Shown here: in pieces, positions 55,450 through 63,548 of the stretch | How positions within the stretch are numbered: the stretch's first letter is position 1 | Layout of the letters: the number at the start of each line of letters is the position of its first letter | Assembly (NCBI GenBank): GCA_016870275.1 | Contig: VGBZ01000001.1 | Coordinates: 62,001 to 126,000 of the forward strand | DNA: 64,000 nt | Source: Actinomycetota bacterium | Lineage (GTDB): Bacteria > Actinomycetota > Acidimicrobiia > Acidimicrobiales > Microtrichaceae | Direction of reading: 5' to 3' | Position numbers and translations under genes: made by a program | The notes under the pieces: generated by a model | Database searches by the model: none | Told to the model about the DNA's origin: nothing | Seen by the model: only the letters and a program-made list of their open reading frames with translations

Positions 55450-57219
55450 TCAGCCGGGAACCCCTGGCGCCTTGGCGATCTCCGCCAGGAACACGTCGTT
55501 GTTGGGAAATGTCTTCATGCGGTCGATGAGCAACTCGAGCCCGGCACCGGGGTTGCCCTCGTTGGCCAGCCCGGAGAGAACCCGGCGGAGCTTCCAGACC
55601 TGCTGGAGCTGGTCCCGGTCGAACAACAGCTCCTCGTGGCGGGTCGAGGACGCATCGACGTCGATGGCCGGGTAGATGCGCTTCTCCGACGCCCGTCGGT
55701 CGAGTCGCAGTTCCATGTTGCCAGTGCCCTTGAACTCCTCGAAGATCACCTCGTCCATCTTCGAGCCGGTCTCGACGAGGGCAGTGGCGAGGATGGTGAG
55801 TGAACCACCCTCCTCGACGTTGCGGGCCGCGCCGAAGAATTTCTTGGGCGGGTACAGCGCCCCGGTGTCGATACCGCCGGACATGATGCGGCCGGTCGCC
55901 GGGGCCGCCAGGTTGTACGCCCGGGCGAGACGGGTGATTCCGTCGAGGATGATCACGACGTCCTGGCCGTCCTCCACGAGGCGCTTGGCTCGTTCGATCG
56001 CCATCTCGGCAACCTTCGTGTGTTCGTCCGACGGACGGTCGAAGGTCGAGGCAAGCACCTCGCCCCGAACGCACCGCCGCATGTCGGTGACCTCCTCGGG
56101 GCGTTCGTCGACGAGGAGGACCATGAGGTGCACCTCGGGGTTGTTGTGCTCGATCGACTGGGCGATCGTCTTCATCACCGTGGTCTTGCCGGCCTTCGGA
56201 GGCGAGACGATCAGTCCGCGTTGCCCCTTCCCGATGGGCGAGATCAGGTCGATGATCCGAGATGTCATGTCCAGAGGTTGATCGGCTCGTTCGAGCCGGA
56301 GCCTCGAGTCGGGGAACAGCGGAGTCAGATCCTCGAACCGGGGACGCCGACGGGCCTGCTCGGGGTCGATCCCGTTGACCGTGTCGATGCGCAGGAGCGC
56401 ACCGTTCTTCTCGTTACGGGTCGCTGGGCGACCGGCGCCACTGACGTGGTCACCCTTGCGCAGACCGAGCTGGCGCACCAGCTTCTGCGACACGTAGAGA
56501 TCGTCTCGATTCGGCAGGTACCCCTTGACCCGCAGGAAACCGAAGCCCTCGTCACGGAGGTCGAGGTGACCGTCGACCTCGATCGGCTCGCCGTCCCACT
56601 GTTGATCGGGCCCGTCCTCGGTGCGCTCACGGTCCCCGCCACGGTTGCGGCGCCGACCTCGACGACGACGGTTACCGGACTCAGGCCCGTCTCCGTCACC
56701 ACCCTGGCGATGGGAATCGGATCGCTGCTGCTGCTGGGGTTGAGAACCGGAGGATCCCGGGCGCTCGGCGGTGGTGGCGTCTGTACCACCGGCGGCCTCG
56801 GGACCTGCGGCCTCGGGACCTGCGGCCTCGGGACCTGCGGCCTCGGGACCTGCGGCCTCGGGACCTGCGGCCTCGGGACCTGCGGCCTCGGGACCTGCGG
56901 CATCGGGACCTGCGGCCTCGGCATCCTCAGCGGACGCCACGTCGGTCGATGGTGCGGCCGAGTGCTCTGCTGATGAGGCGCTCCCGTTGCGGCGTTCCGA
57001 GCCCGCTGTGGATGCTGCAGACCCGTTCGATCCGGACACCCCACCACCAGCGGAGTCATCTGCGAGGCCATCGGCTCCCACCAGTTCGAGAATCATGCCG
57101 ATGATGTCGGCCTTGCGGGTCCGACTCGTGGGCTTCGCTCCGAGCGTCTCGGCGATCTGGGCCAGTTCCGCCCGGTCCTTCCGCTCGAGGCTCTCGAGAT
57201 CAACTGCGTCGAGACTCAA
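55450..57219 (-). CDS. rho: Transcription termination factor Rho with low-complexity insert
   Basis: A hexameric RNA helicase that terminates transcription. The 589 residues start with a Rho N domain ([36 protein letters not shown]). About 170 residues of disordered, Ala/Gly/Pro/Glu- and then Arg-rich sequence follow, including eight AAGP(E/D) repeats. The RNA-binding OB fold ([22 protein letters not shown]) comes next, then the ATPase with P-loop [14 protein letters not shown] and Walker [15 protein letters not shown]. Long inserts of this kind occur in actinobacterial Rho. I chose the TTG at 57219 because AGGGAGA lies just upstream and the domain starts there. No ATG is close. Confidence 0.95.
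   Translation of the reverse strand: MSLDAVDLESLERKDRAELAQIAETLGAKPTSRTRKADIIGMILELVGADGLADDSAGGGVSGSNGSAASTAGSERRNGSASSAEHSAAPSTDVASAEDAEAAGPDAAGPEAAGPEAAGPEAAGPEAAGPEAAGPEAAGPEAAGGTDATTAERPGSSGSQPQQQQRSDSHRQGGDGDGPESGNRRRRGRRRNRGGDRERTEDGPDQQWDGEPIEVDGHLDLRDEGFGFLRVKGYLPNRDDLYVSQKLVRQLGLRKGDHVSGAGRPATRNEKNGALLRIDTVNGIDPEQARRRPRFEDLTPLFPDSRLRLERADQPLDMTSRIIDLISPIGKGQRGLIVSPPKAGKTTVMKTIAQSIEHNNPEVHLMVLLVDERPEEVTDMRRCVRGEVLASTFDRPSDEHTKVAEMAIERAKRLVEDGQDVVIILDGITRLARAYNLAAPATGRIMSGGIDTGALYPPKKFFGAARNVEEGGSLTILATALVETGSKMDEVIFEEFKGTGNMELRLDRRASEKRIYPAIDVDASSTRHEELLFDRDQLQQVWKLRRVLSGLANEGNPGAGLELLIDRMKTFPNNDVFLAEIAKAPGVPG
56794..56913 (-). repeat. 15-bp in-frame tandem repeat in rho encoding AAGPE
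   Basis: Eight 15-bp units (plus strand GGCCTCGGGACCTGC) run without interruption. Seven are identical, and the one at 56899 has a single change (GGCATC, giving Asp). They encode consecutive AAGPE pentapeptides in the disordered insert of Rho, and can vary in number without frameshift. Confidence 0.93.
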
Positions 57220-57240
57220 CTGTCTCCCTTTCGCATCTGA

Positions 57241-57287
57241 CCACCCGGTCCCGGGTGGCAATTCTTCGATCCGATCGAGTCGGATCG
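57241..57287 (-). promoter_or_regulatory. Two tandem hairpins directly upstream of the rho start
   Basis: CCACCCGG-TC-CCGGGTGG (57241-57258, 8-bp stem) and CGATCCGA-TCGAG-TCGGATCG (57267-57287, 8-bp stem) are perfect. The first ends about 22 nt before the TTG start. They could regulate rho translation or act in feedback termination. Confidence 0.5.
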
Positions 57288-57381
57288 CCATGGCGTACCG
57301 GATCGTCATCGTTGGCGACCGGTGGAGGCTCCGCTCCGCCCCGCACTTCTGCCGGCCCACACGTTCGTGCCGGAGTGCACC

Positions 57382-57434
57382 GTGTGGTTGGTGAAGAGCG
57401 ACACGGTCCCGTCTGTTCTCGCCACCGACCACAC
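57382..57434 (-). promoter_or_regulatory. Long hairpin in the rho leader
   Basis: GTGTGGTTGGTG (57382-57393) pairs with CACCGACCACAC (57423-57434) over 12 positions with one G-T wobble, enclosing 29 nt that can pair further. With the two hairpins near the start codon it makes the 5' leader of rho strongly structured. The 392-bp gap 57220-57611 holds no convincing gene; a 71-codon frame (57306-57521) is discussed under rejected items. Confidence 0.45.
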
Positions 57435-57536
57435 CAACAGGTGAACGTGGTTGAAGCGAGAGGGACGGTCGAGGCCGGTACGACTGACGGTGTGGTTCAC
57501 CGCCGCCCATCGGCTCCGCATCGGAACAGCGAGCCA

Positions 57537-57565
57537 ACTCTAGATCAGCGAGCGGGTCGAGACAA
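57537..57565 (-). promoter_or_regulatory. Putative rho promoter
   Basis: On the minus strand TTGTCT (-35, 57560-57565) and TAGAGT (-10, 57537-57542) are separated by 17 bp. Transcription from here would give rho a leader of about 310 nt. Confidence 0.5.
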
Positions 57566-57611
57566 CCACCCTCTGGTCCAGCCCGGCCGAATCCGCTTCA
57601 CATCGCCCCGG

Positions 57612-59027
57612 TCAACCGAGTCGTTGACGAATGAGGTCCTCGAGGTCAGCGAGGTCCGCTTCGGCCCGTGCGATCCGTTCCGGCAGGTCGAACAGGTCAC
57701 CGAGTCGCTCCGGCAGCGCCGGTCGGATCCCGGTCGCCCCCTCGACGGCATCGGGGAACTTGGCCGGGTGGGCCGTCGCCAGGCAGACCACCGGGACCTC
57801 GGGATCCGACAGCGGCCCCCCGTCGGCGAGCTCCTCGGCCACGCCCAGGCCCACGGCCGTGTGCGGGTCGAGCAGCAGACCGGTCCGGTGGTGCACGTCC
57901 CGGATCACCCGTGCGGCCGACTCGTCGTCGAGCCGACCGCAGTCGAACTCGGAGCGCAGCGCGTCGAGCACGGCACCGGTGACCGACACGGCGCCCTCGC
58001 CCCGGAAGCGCCCCAACAGCTCGGCGACCGCCGGCCCGTCCCGGTCCAGGACCTCGAACAACAACCGCTCCAGGTTGGACGACACCTGGATGTCCATGGA
58101 CGGACTCGTCGTAGGGACCACCTCGGCGAGCGACATGGTGCCGGTCGTGAAGAACCGGGTCAGCACGTCGTTGCGGTTCGAGGCCACGACCAGGCGATCG
58201 ACCGGCAGTCCCCCACGGGCCGCCACCCAGCCGGCGAGCACGTTGCCGAAGTTGCCGGTCGGCACGACGAAGGAAACCGGTCCGTCGTCATCACGCACGG
58301 CGAGGTGGGCGGTGACGTAGTAGGTGATCTGCGCCATCACCCGGGCCCAGTTGATCGAGTTGATCGCAGCGAGGTGCACATCGTCTCGAAACGACGTGTC
58401 GGCGAATGCAGCCTTGACCAGGTCCTGACAGTCGTCGAAGGTCCCCGGGATCTCGACGGCGCAGAGGTTGGCGGCGGTGAGCGTGGTCATCTGACGTCGC
58501 TGGACCTCCGAGGTGCGACCGGCGGGGAAGAGGATGAACGCATCCACTCGATCCAGTCCGGCGCAGGCGTCCATGGCGGCAGATCCGGTGTCGCCCGAGG
58601 TCGCTCCGAGCACGCAGATCCGCTCGTTGCGCAGCGACAGCACGTGATCGAAGAGGCGCCCGACGAGTTGGAGCGCCACGTCTTTGAACGCCAGCGTCGG
58701 TCCCCGGTACAACTCGAGGAGGTGCAGTGGCGCCCCCGACGGAAGTGTCCCGATGGGAATCACGGGACAGACCTCTGGCACGTCGAAGGTGGCGTACGCC
58801 TCATCGACGATGCGCTCGTAGTCCAGACGTTCGATCGCTCCGTCGATGAAGGGCCACGTGACCGCCACTGCGATCTCGGCGAACGACCGCCCGCGCAGGT
58901 CGGCCAGCGGGGGCAGCACCGGCCAGGCCTCAGGAACGTAGAGCCCGCCGTCGCGGGCCAGGCCGTCGAGCAGGACATCGGCGAACGACCGCGGCTCGCC
59001 GCCACCCCTGGTCGAGACGTAACGCAC
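57612..59027 (-). CDS. thrC: Threonine synthase
   Basis: A PLP enzyme converting O-phosphohomoserine to threonine. The 471 residues begin with RYVSTRGGGEPRSFADVLLDGLARDGGLYVP, the typical ThrC opening. The PLP Lys is in RGPTLAFKDVALQL, the phosphate loop is in LGATSGDTGSAAM, and VPTGNFGNVLAGWVA is present. The long form with an N-terminal lid is present. It starts 1 bp after the hom stop, forming argS-lysA-hom-thrC. Confidence 0.96.
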   Translation of the reverse strand: MRYVSTRGGGEPRSFADVLLDGLARDGGLYVPEAWPVLPPLADLRGRSFAEIAVAVTWPFIDGAIERLDYERIVDEAYATFDVPEVCPVIPIGTLPSGAPLHLLELYRGPTLAFKDVALQLVGRLFDHVLSLRNERICVLGATSGDTGSAAMDACAGLDRVDAFILFPAGRTSEVQRRQMTTLTAANLCAVEIPGTFDDCQDLVKAAFADTSFRDDVHLAAINSINWARVMAQITYYVTAHLAVRDDDGPVSFVVPTGNFGNVLAGWVAARGGLPVDRLVVASNRNDVLTRFFTTGTMSLAEVVPTTSPSMDIQVSSNLERLLFEVLDRDGPAVAELLGRFRGEGAVSVTGAVLDALRSEFDCGRLDDESAARVIRDVHHRTGLLLDPHTAVGLGVAEELADGGPLSDPEVPVVCLATAHPAKFPDAVEGATGIRPALPERLGDLFDLPERIARAEADLADLEDLIRQRLG

Positions 59028-59028
59028 G

Positions 59029-60345
59029 TCAGGCGTCGCCGAGAACGCGGATCACCGAGTCGATGGACCCCACGACGTCCAGCGACCGGAGCTTGATCAG
59101 TGTCGCCGAGACATCGGCTTCTCGGGCTGCGTGGGTGATGAACACCAGCCTCGCCGTGGCGTCCCCATCGGCACCGACCTGCTCCATGGAGCGGATCGAC
59201 ACGCCGTTGGTGCCGAACACTCCGGCGACCGTGGCCAGCACGCCGGGTTGATCGGCCACCTCCACCGCCAGGTAGAACGCCGACGGCAGTTCGGACTGTG
59301 GCCGCAACGACGCCGGCGTGAACACACCGAGAGAGGCGTGCGATCCCTGCACCAGGTTGACGGAGGCGTCGATGACGTCGCCGAGAACTGCCGAGGCAGT
59401 CGGACCGCCTCCGGCACCACGGCCGTAGAACATGAGCTCACCAACGGCCCGGCCCTCCACGAACACGGCGTTGAAGCTGTCACGCACCGACGCCAGAGGG
59501 TGCTCTTCGGGGACCATCGTCGGATGGACCCGCACCGCCACGCTGTTGTCGTCGAACCGCTCCGCCACTGCGAGCAACTTGATCTGGAACCCGAGCCGCC
59601 GGGCGGTGGCGATGTCGTCGGCGGAGACCTCGGTGATCCCCTCGTGATGGACGTCCTCGGCGCTGAGCGCCACGCCGAACGCAATCCCGGCGATGATCGC
59701 CGCCTTGGCACCGGCGTCGAAGCCGCCGACGTCGGCGGTGGGGTCGGCCTCGGCGTAGCCGAGCGCCTGAGCCTCGGCGAGCGCCTCGGTGTAGCTCCAC
59801 CCCTCCTCGGTCATCTTGGTGAGGATGTAGTTGGTCGTGCCGTTGATGATGCCGATCACCCGGGTCACGTCCTCGCCGGCGAGCGACTCCCGCAGCGGCC
59901 GGACGAACGGGATGCCGCCCGCCACTGCGGCCTCGAACAGCAGATCCACACCGTGGGCATCGGCGAGCTCGAACAGTTCCGCTCCGTGGTGCGCCAGCAA
60001 TTCCTTGTTGGCGCTCACGACCGGCTTGCCGGAGCGCAACGCCGTGGTGATCAGTGTTCGCGCCGGTTCGATCCCCCCGATCACCTCGACCACGACATCG
60101 ACGTCATCAGCGGTGACGACCGAGGCCGGATCCTCGGTCAGGACCGCATCTGCGAGCTGGACCTGGCGTGGACGTCGAGCGTCACGGACGGCGATGCGCG
60201 ACACCGTGAGACGCACCCCGGTGCGAGCGGCGATGTCATCGCAACGACCGGTGACCAGTTCCGTGAGGGCGCCACCGACCGTTCCACATCCCAACAGCCC
60301 GACCCTCACGGTTCGCGGAGCGGGACGGTCCGGGTTCTCGGTCAC
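59029..60345 (-). CDS. hom: Homoserine dehydrogenase
   Basis: Reduces aspartate semialdehyde to homoserine. The 438 residues have the NAD(P)-binding VRVGLLGCGTVGGALTEL, VVEVIGGIEPARTLI, SGKPVVSANKELLAHHG and the catalytic region INGTTNYILTKMTEEGWSYTEAL then AQALGYAEADPTADVGGFDAG. The C-terminal ACT domain (VADQPGVLATVAGVFGTNGV) should give feedback control by threonine. The GTG at 60345 has TAGCGT 6 nt upstream, so hom-thrC can be transcribed apart from argS-lysA. Confidence 0.97.
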   Translation of the reverse strand: MTENPDRPAPRTVRVGLLGCGTVGGALTELVTGRCDDIAARTGVRLTVSRIAVRDARRPRQVQLADAVLTEDPASVVTADDVDVVVEVIGGIEPARTLITTALRSGKPVVSANKELLAHHGAELFELADAHGVDLLFEAAVAGGIPFVRPLRESLAGEDVTRVIGIINGTTNYILTKMTEEGWSYTEALAEAQALGYAEADPTADVGGFDAGAKAAIIAGIAFGVALSAEDVHHEGITEVSADDIATARRLGFQIKLLAVAERFDDNSVAVRVHPTMVPEEHPLASVRDSFNAVFVEGRAVGELMFYGRGAGGGPTASAVLGDVIDASVNLVQGSHASLGVFTPASLRPQSELPSAFYLAVEVADQPGVLATVAGVFGTNGVSIRSMEQVGADGDATARLVFITHAAREADVSATLIKLRSLDVVGSIDSVIRVLGDA

Positions 60346-60351
60346 CGGGAC

Positions 60352-60357
60352 ACGCTA
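60352..60357 (-). promoter_or_regulatory. Putative -10 element TAGCGT, leaderless start of hom
   Basis: TAGCGT on the minus strand lies 6 nt before the GTG at 60345, in the 51-bp gap between lysA and hom. Confidence 0.5.
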
Positions 60358-60396
60358 CCGGCGAGCGGGTGGAGCCGCGAACCCGGATCGGTACGC

Positions 60397-61683
60397 TCAA
60401 CCGAGGTCTGTGGCGAGCAGATCGTCCACCGTCTCACGCCGCACCACCAGACGGGCCATGCCATCACGCACGAACACCACGGGGGGGCGCAGGACCTTGT
60501 TGTAGTTCGAGCCCATCGAGTGGCCGTAGGCACCCGTGACCGGCGTGGCGACCACGTCCCCGACGGCCACATCGGCGGGCAGAGCGCCGTCGGCAACGAG
60601 GAGGTCGCCGGACTCGCAGTGCTTGCCGACGAGTCGAACCGGCATCTCACGACGCGACGCCGCCGCCCGCGGCAGGAAGGTCTCGTAGCCGCTCCCGTAG
60701 AGCACGGGACGAGGGTTGTCGCTCATCCCGCCGTCCACGGCCACGTAGGTGCGGACCCCGGGGATGAACTTGATCGTCCCGACGGTGTAGAGCGTCACCG
60801 CCGCAGCAGCGACGAGCGCCCGGCCCGGCTCGACGGACACCTCAGCGGCGATGCGCTCCTGAGCGCAGACGGCGAGGACGGCGCTCCCCCACTCCCGCAG
60901 ACTCGGGGCGCTCTCGCCGGTGACGTAGGCCACGCCCAGTCCACCGCCGACAACGAACTCCCCCAGGTCGACCGCCCGGACGAACGGAGCCACGGCGCGC
61001 ACTCCAGCAGCGAAGTTCTCGACACTGAACACCTGCGATCCGATGTGCATGTGCAGGCCGACGAGGTCGACCGCCGGTGACGCTGCGGCGCGCCGCACCG
61101 CTTCATCGGCCTGACCCGTGGCGAGCGGGAAGCCGAACTTGGAGTCGAGTACGCCCGTCTGGACGTGCTCGTGGGTGTGAACCTCGATTCCGGGGTTGAT
61201 CCGCAGGAGGATCCTCGGTCGCGGGGCGCCTGCGGCGACGAGCGTTTCAATCCGGTCGAGTTCGTCGGTGCTGTCGACGACGATCCGCCCGACGTCGACG
61301 TGCAGGGCACGTTCGAGTTCACCGGCGGACTTGTTGTTGCCGTGCATCTCGAGCCGCTCGGGGGGAACCCCGGCGGCGAGCGCCACCTCGAGTTCACCAC
61401 CGGTGGCCACGTCGAGTCGGAGCCCCTCCTCGACGGCGAGCCGAGCCATGGCCCGACACAGGAACGCCTTGGTGGCGTAGATCACCCGACCGTTGCCGAA
61501 CACACTGACCGCCTCGGCGCACCGGGCACGGAGATGGGCCTCGTCGTAGACGAACACCGGCGTGCCGAACTCTTCGGCCAGGTCGACCAGTCTGCATCCT
61601 CCGATCGAGAGACGACCGTCGCTGTCGAACGTGGCAAAGTCGGGGAGCAGCGCTGCGTCCAACGGTGCCGACGACGCCGTCAC
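60397..61683 (-). CDS. lysA: Diaminopimelate decarboxylase
   Basis: Forms lysine from meso-diaminopimelate. The 428 residues show FGTPVFVYDEAHLRAR, VIYATKAFLCRAMARL (PLP Lys in YATKA), the dimer-interface EMHGNNKSAGEL-like LEMHGNNKSAGEL, VDLVGLHMHIGSQVF and SVEPGRALVAAAAVTLY. HCESGDLLVADGALP carries the second-subunit Cys. The GTG at 61683 overlaps the argS stop by 4 bp. Linked argS-lysA is a well-known actinobacterial arrangement. Confidence 0.97.
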   Translation of the reverse strand: MTASSAPLDAALLPDFATFDSDGRLSIGGCRLVDLAEEFGTPVFVYDEAHLRARCAEAVSVFGNGRVIYATKAFLCRAMARLAVEEGLRLDVATGGELEVALAAGVPPERLEMHGNNKSAGELERALHVDVGRIVVDSTDELDRIETLVAAGAPRPRILLRINPGIEVHTHEHVQTGVLDSKFGFPLATGQADEAVRRAAASPAVDLVGLHMHIGSQVFSVENFAAGVRAVAPFVRAVDLGEFVVGGGLGVAYVTGESAPSLREWGSAVLAVCAQERIAAEVSVEPGRALVAAAAVTLYTVGTIKFIPGVRTYVAVDGGMSDNPRPVLYGSGYETFLPRAAASRREMPVRLVGKHCESGDLLVADGALPADVAVGDVVATPVTGAYGHSMGSNYNKVLRPPVVFVRDGMARLVVRRETVDDLLATDLG

Positions 61684-63278
61684 ATCTGCTCCGGGGCCGT
61701 CACCCCGAGCAACTCGAGGCCGACCTGCAAGCCGGTGGCCGCAGCAGAAGCGAGCCACCAGCGGGCCTGACGCACCGGTTCCGGTGTGTCGGGATGCAGG
61801 ACGGGGCAGTCGTGGTAGAAGCCGTGCACCGCCGAGGCCAGGTCACGCACCCACGTGGTGACCTTGTGCGGTGCCCGCTCCCGGGCGGCGAGCTCGACGA
61901 CCTCGGGCAGCAGCTCGAGCGTGCGCAGTACCTCGAGTTCACGTTGGTCGACCAGAACCGACAGGTCGACCGACCCGAGCGGGGCGCGCTCGAGCCCGCG
62001 TTCGGCAGCCACCCGATCGATGGATCGAAGACGGGCGTTGGCCATCTGGATGTAATGGACGGGGTTCTCGTTGGACTCCGACACCACGACGTCGAGGTCG
62101 ACGGTCTGCGGAGAGTCGACCGACTGCAGCAGGTAGGTCAGCCGAACGGCGTCCGGGCCGATCTCTTCGATCAGGTCGCGGAGTGTGATCAGATCGCCCC
62201 ACCGCTTGGAGATACGAACCTCTTGCCCACCCCGTTCGAGCCGCACGAGTTGCGTGATCACAACCTCAAGTGACGACGGGGCATGACCGAGTGCCTCGAT
62301 GGCGGCGCGCATCCTCGGGACGTATCCATGGTGATCCGCGCCCCAGACGTCGACGAGCAGGTCGTAGCCGCGGGCGAACTTGTCCCGGTGGTAGGCGATG
62401 TCGGGCAGCAGGTAGGTGACGTCACCGTCGGACTTGACCAGCACGCGATCCTTGTCGTCGCCGAAGTCGGTGGAACGCAACCAGGTGGCGCCATCGGAGT
62501 CGAACACGACGCCTCGGGTTCGAAGGTCCTGAAGCGTCGTGTCGATCGCTCCACTGTTGACCATCCGACGTTCTGAGAACCAGTCGTCGAACACCACCCC
62601 GAGTTCGGCGAGCACCTCCTGCTGGTCGAGCAGGGCGCGGGCCTCACCCCAGGTGAGCGGATCCGAGCCTGATGGCATCTCAGCGGCCCACTCGGCGATG
62701 TAATCACCCCGATAGCCGTCGGAGGGTGGTTCCTCCCCGGCAGCACGGGCTGCGAGCGACGCCGCAAAGGCCTGCATCTGCACGCCGCGGTCGTTGACGT
62801 AGAACTCCTCGTCGACCTCGTGACCGACGGCCCGGAGGATGCGGGCCAGGCTGTCGCCGTAGACAGCGCCCCGAGCGTGGCCGGCGTGGACGGGTCCGGT
62901 CGGATTGGCCGAGACGTACTCCACGAGCACCCGGGTTCCAGCGCCGGTGCTGCTCCTCCCCCAGAGACCGCCGGCGGCCACGACGGAGCGGAGGACGTCG
63001 TGCAGCCACTCGTCACAGATGTGGAAGTTCACGAACCCGGGCCCGGCCACCTCGACCCGACTGACCTGCGGCGGCGGGTTCGCATCGAGGTGGGCTGCGA
63101 TGTCGGCGGCAATGTCCCTCGGTGCTCGACCGGCGGCCTTGGCCGAGACGAGCGCCACGTTGGTCGAGAACGCCCCGTGCTCCCGGCGTGCGGGGCGCTC
63201 GAGCTCGATCGTCTCCGGAGTCGGAACACCGAGAGATCCGAGCGCGTTCCTTATGGCAGAGGACAGCTCGTTGCGCAT
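61680..63278 (-). CDS. argS: Arginyl-tRNA synthetase
   Basis: A class I synthetase charging tRNA-Arg. The 532 residues have the N-terminal Add-1 domain, GPGFVNFHI, the HIGH-type ANPTGPVHAGHARGAVYGD and the KMSKS-type region reading EVRISKRWGDLITL. The anticodon-binding helical domain ends in GLQVGLELLGVTAPEQM. The loss of the Lys in KMSKS (ISKR) is usual for ArgRS. The ATG at 63278 has TACGAT 5 nt upstream. The tRNA-Arg(CCG) gene lies 112 bp away on the other strand. Confidence 0.97.
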   Translation of the reverse strand: MRNELSSAIRNALGSLGVPTPETIELERPARREHGAFSTNVALVSAKAAGRAPRDIAADIAAHLDANPPPQVSRVEVAGPGFVNFHICDEWLHDVLRSVVAAGGLWGRSSTGAGTRVLVEYVSANPTGPVHAGHARGAVYGDSLARILRAVGHEVDEEFYVNDRGVQMQAFAASLAARAAGEEPPSDGYRGDYIAEWAAEMPSGSDPLTWGEARALLDQQEVLAELGVVFDDWFSERRMVNSGAIDTTLQDLRTRGVVFDSDGATWLRSTDFGDDKDRVLVKSDGDVTYLLPDIAYHRDKFARGYDLLVDVWGADHHGYVPRMRAAIEALGHAPSSLEVVITQLVRLERGGQEVRISKRWGDLITLRDLIEEIGPDAVRLTYLLQSVDSPQTVDLDVVVSESNENPVHYIQMANARLRSIDRVAAERGLERAPLGSVDLSVLVDQRELEVLRTLELLPEVVELAARERAPHKVTTWVRDLASAVHGFYHDCPVLHPDTPEPVRQARWWLASAAATGLQVGLELLGVTAPEQM

Positions 63279-63283
63279 AATCG

Positions 63284-63289
63284 ATCGTA
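63284..63289 (-). promoter_or_regulatory. Putative -10 element TACGAT, leaderless start of argS
   Basis: TACGAT on the minus strand lies 5 nt before the ATG at 63278. Confidence 0.45.
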
Positions 63290-63353
63290 CCGTGGGTCCC
63301 CCATGCGTCCCCGCATGCGTTTGCGGCATCGGAACGCTGTGCGAGCGGCGCGC

Positions 63354-63359
63354 TAGGGT
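63354..63359 (+). promoter_or_regulatory. Putative -10 element TAGGGT of the tRNA-Arg gene
   Basis: TAGGGT lies 31 nt before the mature tRNA 5' end, leaving a short leader to be removed by RNase P. I see no clear -35 element. Confidence 0.35.
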
Positions 63360-63390
63360 CGCTCCCTGCCGCCCCGATCGTGGGGCGCGT

Positions 63391-63465
63391 GCCCTCGTAG
63401 CTCAGGGGATAGAGCATCGGCCTCCGGAGCCGTGTGCGCAGGTTCGAATCCTGCCGAGGGCGCCA
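63391..63465 (+). tRNA. tRNA-Arg (anticodon CCG)
   Basis: A 75-nt cloverleaf with encoded CCA. The acceptor stem GCCCTCG pairs with CGAGGGC. The D-arm AGCTCAGGGGATAGAGC is present. The anticodon stem TCGGC/GCCG(T) encloses CTCCGGA, with anticodon CCG reading CGG. The T-arm is GCAGGTTCGAATCCTGC. All standard bases (TTCGA, discriminator G, CCA) are present. It lies between argS and kup. Confidence 0.97.
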
Positions 63466-63548
63466 TCTCCGTCTCACGGTTCGTCGGAAGACGCAGCGAC
63501 GGGCGGGGTCCGGCTCTGCGCCTGACGGCGTGTAGCCTTCGCCATGGC

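Noticed and set aside
57306-57521. 71-codon frame in the rho leader as a possible leader peptide gene
   Set aside because: No ribosome site, no recognisable sequence, and it overlaps the long hairpin. It is kept only as a remote possibility, since E. coli rho has a leader ORF.
63466-63548. Potassium or c-di-AMP riboswitch before kup
   Set aside because: Only 83 bp separate the tRNA from kup, too short for the known element, and I see no matching motifs.
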